This document shows, piece by piece, positions 6,346-12,056 of a DNA stretch of 12,056 nucleotides. The translations under genes were made by a program, and so were the position numbers. How positions within the stretch are numbered: the stretch's first letter is position 1; each line of letters begins with the position of its first letter. Origin of the DNA: an uncultured Desulfobulbaceae bacterium (GTDB lineage: Bacteria; Desulfobacterota; Desulfobulbia; Desulfobulbales; Desulfobulbaceae). Under the pieces are notes generated by a model. That model was not told where the DNA came from, ran no database searches, and saw nothing but the letters and a program-made list of their open reading frames with translations. The stretch spans positions 1 to 12,056 of the forward strand of contig CAMYOP010000055.1 in NCBI GenBank assembly GCA_947260045.1, given 5' to 3'.

Positions 6346-7344
6346 ATGCCTGAGTTACGAAAAGATCCTGTCCTTGGACGCTGGATTATTATAGCAAAAG
6401 AACGAAGCAAGCGTCCAACCGATTTCGTTATTGAGAAGCCGAAGACCAAGAGCGGCTTTTGCCCGCTGTGTCCAGGTCATGAAAAAACTACGCCGTCAGA
6501 AGTTCTCGTTTATGGACGAGAACCAGGTATGCCGTATAATTCATCCAGCTGGCAACTTCGAGTAGTGCCAAACAAATACCCAGCACTGATTATTGAAGGT
6601 GATCTCGATAAAGAAGGTGAGGGCTTGTATGACCGAATGAATGGTATTGGTGCCCATGAAGTCGTCATTGAAAGCCCTGGGCACGATGACAATTTCACGG
6701 ATTTACCCCATGAAAGGATGATAATGGTATTTCGTTCTTTTCGTGATCGCATAAGGGATTTGTCGAAAGATAAACGTTTTCGTTATGTCATGGTTTTTAA
6801 AAATCATGGCAGAGCTGCCGGTGCATCGCTTGAGCATTCTCACTCACAGCTTGTCGCCCTGCCAATTCTACCCAGAATGGTAACATCTGAACTAGAGGGC
6901 AGCCTCAACTATTTCAAGTACAAAGATCGCTGTATTTATTGTGATATTATCCGTCAGGAAATTCGTCAGAAAGTCAGAATGGTCTGTGAAAATGATAGTT
7001 TTGTCTCACTCTCACCTTTTGCACCAAGGACACCGTTTGAAATGTGGGTAATGCCAAAAAAGCATAACTCCTCCTACTCGGATATGACTGAACATGAAAT
7101 GTCATCTTTGACGTCTATTTTTTCCGAGACTCTCCGTCGCTTGAATGCCTGTATCCCAAATGTCCCTTATAACTTCGTTCTGCATACGCAGCCACTTCGT
7201 TCAGAGCCGTTGGAGCATTATCACTGGCATTTTGAAATAGTGCCGAAACTGACCTCCATTGCCGGATTTGAATGGGGATCAGGTTTTTATATAAACTCTA
7301 TGCCACCTGAAGATACAGCACGCTATCTGCGCGAAATTTTTTAA
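6346..7344 (+). CDS. GalT-family nucleotidylyltransferase (galactose-1-phosphate uridylyltransferase or ADP-glucose phosphorylase type)
   Basis: A 332-residue member of the GalT branch of the HIT superfamily. These enzymes move a nucleotidyl group between sugar phosphates through a covalent nucleotidyl-histidine. The start PELRKDPVLGRWIIIAKER is typical. Zinc-type cysteine pairs lie at C39-x2-C42 (CPLC) and C196-x2-C199 (CIYC), VVPNKYPAL at about 73-81, and HYHWH at 291-295. The active-site segment is NHGRAAGASLEHSHSQ (H164-S-H166-S-Q168), whereas E. coli GalT has HPHGQ. From memory, HSHSQ together with two zinc sites is also the layout of the Arabidopsis ADP-glucose phosphorylase, so the substrate may be ADP-glucose rather than galactose-1-phosphate. 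No Leloir-pathway gene (galK, galE) is adjacent. It follows dksA by six bases with no clear ribosome-binding site of its own, suggesting translational coupling. Confidence 0.88.
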   Translation: MPELRKDPVLGRWIIIAKERSKRPTDFVIEKPKTKSGFCPLCPGHEKTTPSEVLVYGREPGMPYNSSSWQLRVVPNKYPALIIEGDLDKEGEGLYDRMNGIGAHEVVIESPGHDDNFTDLPHERMIMVFRSFRDRIRDLSKDKRFRYVMVFKNHGRAAGASLEHSHSQLVALPILPRMVTSELEGSLNYFKYKDRCIYCDIIRQEIRQKVRMVCENDSFVSLSPFAPRTPFEMWVMPKKHNSSYSDMTEHEMSSLTSIFSETLRRLNACIPNVPYNFVLHTQPLRSEPLEHYHWHFEIVPKLTSIAGFEWGSGFYINSMPPEDTARYLREIF

Positions 7345-7360
7345 ATGGGTGACAATGAAT

Positions 7361-7375
7361 AGCATTATAAATGCT
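7361..7375 (+). other. short perfect hairpin between galT-like gene and receiver gene
   Basis: AGCATT/AATGCT with an ATA loop lies 16 bases after the GalT-like stop codon. It has no T-run, so it is not a standard terminator. It may be an operator or mRNA-end hairpin, or chance. The rest of the 93-base gap shows no convincing promoter. Confidence 0.25.
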
Positions 7376-7437
7376 GCACTGTAATCCCTTGTTTATACAA
7401 TGTTGATAATTTCAGAAGAAAGCTCAGGGCGATTGTT

Positions 7438-7788
7438 ATGAAGAAAATATTACTGGTTGATGACGAAGAAGGTATCCAGCTTCTTTATAAAGAAGAATTT
7501 GAGGAAGACGGCTATAGTGTAGATTCTGCCTATAATGGAGAAGATGCGCTGGAACTGTTTAAGCAGAATCCACCAGACCTGGTAATTCTTGATATAAATA
7601 TGCCGGGGATGAATGGTATAGAGGTTTTGCGATGTATGAAGGAAGCCAACCCTGATCTTCCCGTCATCCTGAGTTCAGCCTATCAGGAATACAAGCAGGA
7701 TTTTGGAACCTGGGCCTCAGAAGAATACATAGTTAAGTCGGCTAATCTTGATGAATTGAAAAAAGCTGTAAAAAAATATCTCGACTGA
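7438..7788 (+). CDS. single-domain (CheY-like) response regulator
   Basis: A 116-residue receiver domain with no output domain. It carries the acidic pair D8-D9, the phosphoacceptor D52 in VILDINMPGMNG, S80 at the switch Thr/Ser position, Y97 at the aromatic switch position and K100 in the VKS turn. All catalytic residues are present, so it should be phosphorylatable. The tail DFGTWASEEYIVKSANLDELKK is characteristic of a group of stand-alone receivers common in Desulfobacterota. No histidine kinase is adjacent, so its partner must be encoded elsewhere. The ATG has AGGG at 7425-7428 as a modest ribosome-binding site. It lies 93 bases after the GalT-like gene and 65 bases before the FolE2-like gene, and it could belong to either unit or stand alone. 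Confidence 0.93.
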   Translation: MKKILLVDDEEGIQLLYKEEFEEDGYSVDSAYNGEDALELFKQNPPDLVILDINMPGMNGIEVLRCMKEANPDLPVILSSAYQEYKQDFGTWASEEYIVKSANLDELKKAVKKYLD

Positions 7789-7853
7789 TAAAAAGCAGTA
7801 GGCAGATTTTCCCGCCTTCATACTTCCTGCCATTGGTCATCTTGTTGCGCACT

Positions 7854-8567
7854 ATGAAAGATATCCAAAATTTACATGATGACCGACGCATCAACATTAG
7901 AAAGGTTGGTGTTAAAACAATTTCTTATCCTGTCACTGTATTGGATAAATCGCGCAGGCTTCAGCGTACCATTGCCACCGTGAATATGTATGTAAATCTG
8001 CCTCATCGGTTTAAGGGCACGCATATGAGCCGCTTTATTGAAATCCTGAACCGTTTTCACGGTGAAATCAATCTTAAAAACTTTAACCGTATATTGCTTG
8101 AAGTTAAAGAGTGCCTGGATGCGGAAGCAGCTCATCTTGAAATAGAGTTTCCCTATTTTCTCCAGCCGGATCCTTCATATTCCATTGGCTCTGAAAAATA
8201 TAAATGCCGAATGCACGGATCTCTTGAAGAAACTGATGATCTCGTTATGGAAATTGAAGTTCCCATAACCTTGGTACGTCATAGACATATCGACGGAGGT
8301 CTTCCCCGTTCAATGGGTCGATGGGGTATTGCCAAAGTTTCGGTTCGTTTTAATAAATTTATCTGGATCGAAGACCTAATTGCCCTGATTGAAGAAGGGT
8401 TGATTTCTGGTGACAGTGCCAGTGCACCTGATTCGGTGGAATCCGTTTGTCAGCATCTTGGCAGCATTCTTTCTAAGCAGAGTTCAATAAATTGGTACAG
8501 TGTCGTGATTGAAAATATAGCAGCGGGATATTCCACGTTTGCCTCTCTTGAGGGGCCTCAAAATTAA
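7854..8567 (+). CDS. FolE2-like protein lacking the catalytic motif (probable pseudoenzyme)
   Basis: The 237-residue product, from the ATG at 7854, begins MKDIQNLHDDRRINIRKVGV and continues NMYVNLPHRFKGTHMSRFIEIL, HLEIEFPYFL and VSVRF.KFIWIEDLIALIEE. These mark it as GTP cyclohydrolase FolE2 family (type IB), whose members make dihydroneopterin triphosphate for folate and queuosine. The family's catalytic/metal segment, normally LCPCSKEIS...GAHNQR between VPVT and the next strand, is present at the same length (22 residues, 140-161) but reads LVRHRHIDGG...GRWGIAK. Both cysteines and the histidine are gone. The C-terminal block with LLKRPDEK, AYENP and ESIHNH is also absent. No frameshift explains this: the alternative frames do not restore the motif. 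It is probably not an active cyclohydrolase. Upstream in-frame TTG codons (7833, 7842) have no better ribosome-binding site. It precedes glyS by 20 bases, so the two are probably co-transcribed. Confidence 0.85.
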   Translation: MKDIQNLHDDRRINIRKVGVKTISYPVTVLDKSRRLQRTIATVNMYVNLPHRFKGTHMSRFIEILNRFHGEINLKNFNRILLEVKECLDAEAAHLEIEFPYFLQPDPSYSIGSEKYKCRMHGSLEETDDLVMEIEVPITLVRHRHIDGGLPRSMGRWGIAKVSVRFNKFIWIEDLIALIEEGLISGDSASAPDSVESVCQHLGSILSKQSSINWYSVVIENIAAGYSTFASLEGPQN

Positions 8568-8587
8568 CATATGAAATAAAAGTAGCT

Positions 8588-10663
8588 ATGAGTGAATTAT
8601 TATTCGAGATAGGAACAGAAGAGATACCTGCTGGCTATATTGAGCAGGCTCTCAAATATATGAAAGATTCTTCGGCAAAACAATTTGCTGATCTGGGCCT
8701 GCAATTTGGTACGATTACAACTGCTGCTACTCCAAGAAGATTGACCCTGATTGTCAGTGATTTAGAGGAGAAGCAGGCAGACAGGACTTTTGAACATGTT
8801 GGACCTGCTGTCAAAGCTGGTTTTGATGCCAATGGAGAACCTACACGTGCGGCCCTCGGTTTTGCCGGATCAAAGGGTGTCACAGTGGAATCGCTTCAGA
8901 TTGTCGATACTCCAAAAGGGAAGTATCTGATGGCCATTGAAGAGGTAGAAGGGAAGCCGACCTTTGAACTATTGCCTGCTGTCTTTATGTCACTTGTATC
9001 AGGGATCGTGTTTCCTAAATCCATGCGCTGGGCAGATCATACAATGTCCTTTGCCAGGCCCATTCAATGGATTCTTGCACTTCTTGATGATGAGGTGGTC
9101 GAATTTCAGCTTGAGTCAGTGAGCTCAAGCAACTTTACCATGGGCCACCGTTTTATGGCAAATAATTCCATACCAGTTGCAAATGGAAAAGCATATGAGG
9201 AAACCCTTCGCCAAAACCATGTCATTGTTGATCCTGCCAAAAGACGTGAATTAGTCATTTCAGAAGTTAACAAGGCTGTAAGTGACAAGGATGCCAGTGG
9301 TGATGCTGCACCTGTGCTGGATGAAAAACTGATTGATATTGTTACCAATCTTGTTGAAATTCCCTGGGGAATATGTGGCCAGTTTGATGAAAAATTTCTG
9401 GAACTTCCAGAGGAAGCTCTGATTACCTCCATGCGTGAGCACCAGAAATATTTTCCTGTCAGAGGTAAAGATGGGAAACTCAAGCCTTTATTTGTTGCTG
9501 TTAATAATACCAAAATTGAAGATCTCAAACTTGCAGCCAACGGCCATGAAAGGGTTCTTCGAGCCAGGCTTGAAGATGGTCTGTTTTTCTTTCACGAAGA
9601 CAAAAAGAAGAGTCTGGAAGAAAGGAAGGACGATCTTACAGGGATAATTTTTCAACAGAAGCTTGGCACTATGCTCCAAAAAAGTGAGCGAATTGAAAAC
9701 CTCTCTACTTTTCTCGCTGCAAAGGTTGCTCCTCAAAAAATTGACAAGGTGCGGAGGGCTGCTCAACTTGCCAAGGCAGATCTTTTGACTGAAATGGTGA
9801 GCGAGTTTCCTTCGCTGCAAGGTATTATTGGTCGGGAGTACGCTCTACTGGATGGGGAAGATAAGGAGGTTGCAAGTGCTGTATATGGACATTATCTACC
9901 CATACGGGCAGGTGGAGAGCTTCCTGAGACTATCACTGCTGCCATTGTAGGTATTGCCGACAGGTTAGATTCCATTGTTGGCTGTTTTGCCATTGGTGAA
10001 AAACCAACTGGAACCACTGATCCGTTTGGTTTACGTCGTTTATCACTGGGCCTGATTCACTTGATTGAACATCTTGGAATTTCTGTTTCTCTTCAAGAGC
10101 TGATCTCCCAGGCGCTTGCCAATTATCAGGATCTTGTTCAGCCTGAGAAGGATTGTGCTGAACAGATACTCGATTTCATTCGTCTTCGATTTGAAAATGA
10201 TTGTACAGGTGCAGGAACTTCATTTGAGGTGGTTTCGGCGGCCACTTCTTCAGGGTTTGATGATGTTAGTGATACCTTAAAACGAATGCAGGCACTTGAA
10301 GGCATGCTGGGACAGGAACAATTTTCTGTCTTAGCTGGCTCGTATAAACGCATTAAAAATATCATTAAGGATAACTCTGATACCAGTGTAGATGAGGCCT
10401 TATTTTCAAGTGATGCTGAAAAACAGCTCTACCAGACATTTTTATCTGTTCGTGACACTGCACTGCCCCTCATAGAGCAAAAGCAGTACTCACAGGCACT
10501 TGAGACTTTACTTCTCATGAAAGAGCCCGTGGATTTATTTTTTGATGAAGTCATGGTCATGGCTGAAGATCAAAATGTCAGGAAAAATCGTTTAAACATG
10601 CTCACAGCACTTGCAGAGCTGGTTTTGCATGTTGGTGATATTTCTAAGATGCACGCAGAATAG
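8588..10663 (+). CDS. glyS: glycine--tRNA ligase beta subunit
   Basis: Beta chain of the bacterial heterotetrameric (alpha2beta2) glycyl-tRNA synthetase. It recognises tRNA-Gly and cooperates with the alpha chain GlyQ, which holds the main catalytic site. The 691-residue length is standard. The start SELLFEIGTEEIPAGYIEQAL is diagnostic. Further family blocks are PKSMRWADH and FARPIQW near 140-160, then VEIPWGICGQFDEKFLELP..ALITSMREHQKYFPV near 255-295. The HD-like region (KADLLTEMVSEFPSLQG, IADRLDSIVG.F.IGEKPTGTTDPFGLRR) spans about 395-485, and the DALR-type anticodon-binding domain starts near 555. glyQ, usually directly upstream in operons of this type, is not in the window; a FolE2-like gene occupies that place. 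The ribosome-binding site is weak (AAGTAG). Transcription ends at the strong hairpin at 10732-10772. Confidence 0.97.
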   Translation: MSELLFEIGTEEIPAGYIEQALKYMKDSSAKQFADLGLQFGTITTAATPRRLTLIVSDLEEKQADRTFEHVGPAVKAGFDANGEPTRAALGFAGSKGVTVESLQIVDTPKGKYLMAIEEVEGKPTFELLPAVFMSLVSGIVFPKSMRWADHTMSFARPIQWILALLDDEVVEFQLESVSSSNFTMGHRFMANNSIPVANGKAYEETLRQNHVIVDPAKRRELVISEVNKAVSDKDASGDAAPVLDEKLIDIVTNLVEIPWGICGQFDEKFLELPEEALITSMREHQKYFPVRGKDGKLKPLFVAVNNTKIEDLKLAANGHERVLRARLEDGLFFFHEDKKKSLEERKDDLTGIIFQQKLGTMLQKSERIENLSTFLAAKVAPQKIDKVRRAAQLAKADLLTEMVSEFPSLQGIIGREYALLDGEDKEVASAVYGHYLPIRAGGELPETITAAIVGIADRLDSIVGCFAIGEKPTGTTDPFGLRRLSLGLIHLIEHLGISVSLQELISQALANYQDLVQPEKDCAEQILDFIRLRFENDCTGAGTSFEVVSAATSSGFDDVSDTLKRMQALEGMLGQEQFSVLAGSYKRIKNIIKDNSDTSVDEALFSSDAEKQLYQTFLSVRDTALPLIEQKQYSQALETLLLMKEPVDLFFDEVMVMAEDQNVRKNRLNMLTALAELVLHVGDISKMHAE

Positions 10664-10731
10664 GTGCTATTTTTCTCTGGGATAAATGAGGAAAAGAAGG
10701 GCTGGTATTATTTTGCTATAAAAAAAACCAT

Positions 10732-10772
10732 AAAAAAAAGGCTGCTCACTAATTGTGAGCAGCCTTTTTTTT
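10732..10772. terminator. strong bidirectional intrinsic terminator
   Basis: GGCTGCTCAC (10740-10749) pairs perfectly with GTGAGCAGCC (10755-10764) around a TAATT loop. Eight A residues before it and eight T residues after it extend the palindrome to 18 bp and give a U-run on both strands. It lies between the convergent glyS (+) and cytochrome c3 (-) genes, 68 and 20 bases from their stop codons, and should end both transcripts. Confidence 0.95.
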
Positions 10773-10792
10773 AACTTCTAAAAGCTAGACGA

Positions 10793-11143
10793 TTATTTTT
10801 TCTTCGGATGGCAGGTGCCACATTTTGTTAGCTTTTTGTTACCTGATTCTTTATGACAGGTTTTGCAAAGTTTGTGTCCTACATCTTTTAATTTGTCATG
10901 ACAGGAAGCACATTTTCCAATGGCCTGTCCTTCAACAAACTCAACTTTTTTACCAGCATCATCTTTGCTGTGATGACAGACTTTACATTCCATTCTTCCC
11001 TGATGCTCCGCGTGCGGGAATTGAACAGGTTTTTTGGTATCGAAATGGATGTCAGCAGGTCCTTTATCTGCCATGCTGACTCCAGCCAAGCCCACCACGC
11101 AGAGGAAGGCCAAAGCCACACTGCTAATGAGTGTTTTTTTCAT
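10793..11143 (-). CDS. periplasmic tetraheme class III cytochrome c (cytochrome c3 type)
   Basis: Low-potential electron carrier, typically linking periplasmic hydrogenase or formate dehydrogenase to membrane complexes in sulfate reducers (family knowledge). The 116-residue precursor starts MKKTLISSVALAFL, a Sec signal peptide with a likely cut after SMA (residue 25), leaving about 91 residues. Four heme-attachment motifs are present: CKVCH (53-57), CASCH (78-82), CKTCH (93-97) and CGTCH (108-112). Extra histidines H44, H47, H58 and H90 supply sixth ligands for bis-His hemes; H33 is additional. All four motifs are CxxCH, whereas classical Desulfovibrio c3 uses some CxxxxCH. The frame is open 18 codons further upstream, but this ATG has AAGGAG about eight bases before it and starts the signal peptide. 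The neighbouring minus-strand gene encodes a cytochrome c assembly factor. Confidence 0.93.
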   Translation of the reverse strand: MKKTLISSVALAFLCVVGLAGVSMADKGPADIHFDTKKPVQFPHAEHQGRMECKVCHHSKDDAGKKVEFVEGQAIGKCASCHDKLKDVGHKLCKTCHKESGNKKLTKCGTCHPKKK

Positions 11144-11182
11144 GTCTCTTCTCCTTGTCATTGATTTACATAAGGGTATTAC

Positions 11183-11196
11183 TGAATACTCATTCA
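11183..11196 (-). promoter_or_regulatory. inverted repeat at the start of the cytochrome c3 leader
   Basis: TGAAT and ATTCA are separated by four bases, just downstream of the predicted transcription start. It could be an operator or a leader hairpin. It does not match the FNR or Rex consensus well enough to name a regulator. Confidence 0.25.
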
Positions 11197-11207
11197 ATAT
11201 ATGTTTC

Positions 11208-11236
11208 TATATAGCGTTTTCAAACAGGCTTGTCAA
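11208..11236 (-). promoter_or_regulatory. strong sigma70-type promoter for the cytochrome c3 gene
   Basis: On the minus strand a perfect TTGACA (11236-11231) and TATATA (11213-11208) are separated by exactly 17 bases. The start of transcription would be near 11201, giving a leader of about 58 bases. The -35 hexamer lies in a small palindrome, GCTTGACAAGC (11228-11238), which may be a protein-binding site or chance. The promoter lies between ccsB and the cytochrome gene, so the cytochrome can be expressed independently. Confidence 0.75.
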
Positions 11237-11304
11237 GCAGCTCAGCGCTCTCCTCAGTCCCATATTTCAGGAAAAGAATTTAACAGAGAAAGAGCAGGTA
11301 TTTT

Positions 11305-11331
11305 TTAACTGGAACCGTAACTGTGAAGTCA
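11305..11331 (-). other. CcsB C-terminal GLHSYG motif interrupted by an in-frame TGA
   Basis: Reading ccsB on the minus strand, NFWLS is followed by TGA (11331-11329) and then, in the same frame, by codons for L-H-S-Y-G-S-S and a TAA at 11307-11305. CcsB/ResC proteins end with a conserved GLHSYG-type motif whose histidine is a periplasmic heme ligand. The TGA falls on the glycine codon and differs from GGA by one base. Genuine mutation, sequencing error or readthrough are all possible. Elsewhere in the window TGA acts as an ordinary stop. Confidence 0.8.
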
Positions 11332-12056
11332 CGATAGCCAGAAATTAACACCGAAATAGGTGAAGAAAACCGCCAGAAAACCGAGGATGGAAAGCCAGGC
11401 GATTCTGCTGCCACTCCAGCCTCTGGTGAAGCGGGCATGTAGTGTGGAAGCATAAAGAAACCAGGTAATCAGAGACCATGTTTCCTTGGGATCCCAGCTC
11501 CAGTAGGTTCCCCAGGCCTCATTCGCCCAAACAGCCCCGGTAATGATGCCAGCAGAAAGCCAAAGAAAACCAAACACCAGGGTCTTATGATTTATATCAT
11601 CGATAACCTTTAGTTCCGGAAGTGAGCCAGTTAAGCTTCCCTGGGCCAGATTTTTATCATTGGCTCTCTTTTTCAGCAGGTACATAAAGCCCAGACCTGC
11701 TGCAACTGCAAAGGCACCATAGCCAATGAAGCAGGTAATGACGTGGGCTATCAGCCAGTTGGATTGCAATGCTGGTACCAGAGGGCTGATTTCCTGGTTG
11801 ATGCCTTTGGCAAAGGAGGCATACCCCATGGCTATAAAGGCAAATGGGATAACAAATGCACCCATGACGTTATTTTTGAACTTAAATTCCATAAGGATAT
11901 AGAGCAGGGCAATACACCAGGCAAAAAAGACCAGGGATTCATACATGTTGGTTAAAGGTGCATGGCCAATACCCAACTGATATGATTCATACCAGCGTAA
12001 TCCTATTCCTACTGTCTGGACAAGAACGCCAGAAATAGCGAGGAATAAGGCAATAC
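11329..12056 (-). CDS. ccsB: cytochrome c biogenesis protein CcsB/ResC (CcsA family), 5' end outside window, C-terminus cut by TGA
   Basis: Membrane component of System II cytochrome c maturation, which carries heme across the membrane and presents it to apocytochromes together with a CcsA/ResB-type partner. About 242 residues are visible; the gene continues past the right edge. Translation from the edge gives RWYESYQLGIGHAPLTNMYE and a series of hydrophobic helices. WLIAHVITCFIGYGAFAVA includes a conserved histidine, the heme-binding WWD motif reads WANEAWGTYWSWDPKETW, and LHARFTRGW follows. The frame should end with the family's GLHSYG motif, but a TGA replaces the glycine codon, and LHSYGSS follows it before a TAA at 11305. 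Without readthrough the protein lacks a heme-ligand histidine. No terminator is evident before the cytochrome c3 promoter, so some transcription may continue into that gene. Confidence 0.9.
   Translation of the reverse strand, partial: IALFLAISGVLVQTVGIGLRWYESYQLGIGHAPLTNMYESLVFFAWCIALLYILMEFKFKNNVMGAFVIPFAFIAMGYASFAKGINQEISPLVPALQSNWLIAHVITCFIGYGAFAVAAGLGFMYLLKKRANDKNLAQGSLTGSLPELKVIDDINHKTLVFGFLWLSAGIITGAVWANEAWGTYWSWDPKETWSLITWFLYASTLHARFTRGWSGSRIAWLSILGFLAVFFTYFGVNFWLS

Noticed and set aside
8251..8340. Double frameshift hiding the normal FolE2 catalytic motif
   Set aside because: Translating the other two forward frames gives no CPCS or GAHNQR sequence, and one frame contains a stop.
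9106..9540. 144-codon open frame on the minus strand inside glyS
   Set aside because: It lies opposite a highly conserved part of glyS and has low-complexity Ser/Leu-rich content with no recognisable domain.
11144..11197. Longer start for the cytochrome c3 gene
   Set aside because: It would place 18 residues with arginines ahead of a well-formed signal peptide, and the ribosome-binding site fits the ATG at 11143.
11329..11331. Selenocysteine insertion at the ccsB TGA
   Set aside because: The homologous residue is glycine, not cysteine, and the bases just downstream do not form a clear bacterial SECIS hairpin by eye. Kept only as a remote option.
11329..11331. Genome-wide reassignment of UGA to glycine
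   Set aside because: The PAS, dnaJ, moaC and receiver genes all end at TGA at their expected family lengths, two of them with TAA right after.

Overview
The window looks like a piece of a sulfate-reducing or related bacterium of the Desulfobulbales/Desulfobacterota (former Deltaproteobacteria). The evidence is a periplasmic tetraheme class III cytochrome (cytochrome c3 type), a System II cytochrome c assembly gene (CcsB/ResC type), a DUF3786 iron-sulfur protein, a cysteine-rich PAS protein, a DksA protein with the DxxDxA tip, and single-domain response regulator and FolE2-type sequences typical of that group. The assignment to this group is inferred from protein resemblance alone.

Layout. 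Positions 65-1980 (+) hold three cysteine-rich genes: a conserved hypothetical protein, a small stand-alone PAS protein with two cysteine clusters, and a DUF3786 protein with a [4Fe-4S]-type motif. A roughly 320-base gap follows. It carries a clear sigma70-type promoter and an intrinsic-terminator-like hairpin inside the presumed leader of purA (2301-3605, +). Next comes rpoZ-dnaJ (3844-5267, +) with its own promoter and a leader that can form two mutually exclusive structures. Then follow moaC (5400-5894), dksA plus a GalT/ADP-glucose-phosphorylase-like gene (5977-7344), a CheY-like receiver (7438-7788), and a FolE2-like gene followed closely by glyS (7854-10663), all on +. A perfect 18-bp bidirectional terminator (10732-10772) separates these from two minus-strand genes: the tetraheme cytochrome (10793-11143) and ccsB, which runs off the right edge.

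Most genes are housekeeping: purine synthesis, RNA polymerase omega, chaperone, molybdopterin synthesis, stringent-response factor and glycyl-tRNA synthetase beta. The minus-strand pair fits together, because CcsB-type proteins deliver heme to apocytochromes such as the adjacent c3.

Two things stand out. First, ccsB has an in-frame TGA exactly where the conserved glycine of the C-terminal GLHSYG motif should be; the residues LHSYG follow in the same frame after the stop. Second, the FolE2-like protein keeps the family's N-terminal half and the same spacing through the active-site segment, but every residue of the CPCS...GAHNQR catalytic/metal motif is replaced and the C-terminal catalytic block is missing. 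It is therefore probably not a GTP cyclohydrolase. I found no CRISPR array, insertion sequence, phage gene, tRNA or rRNA.
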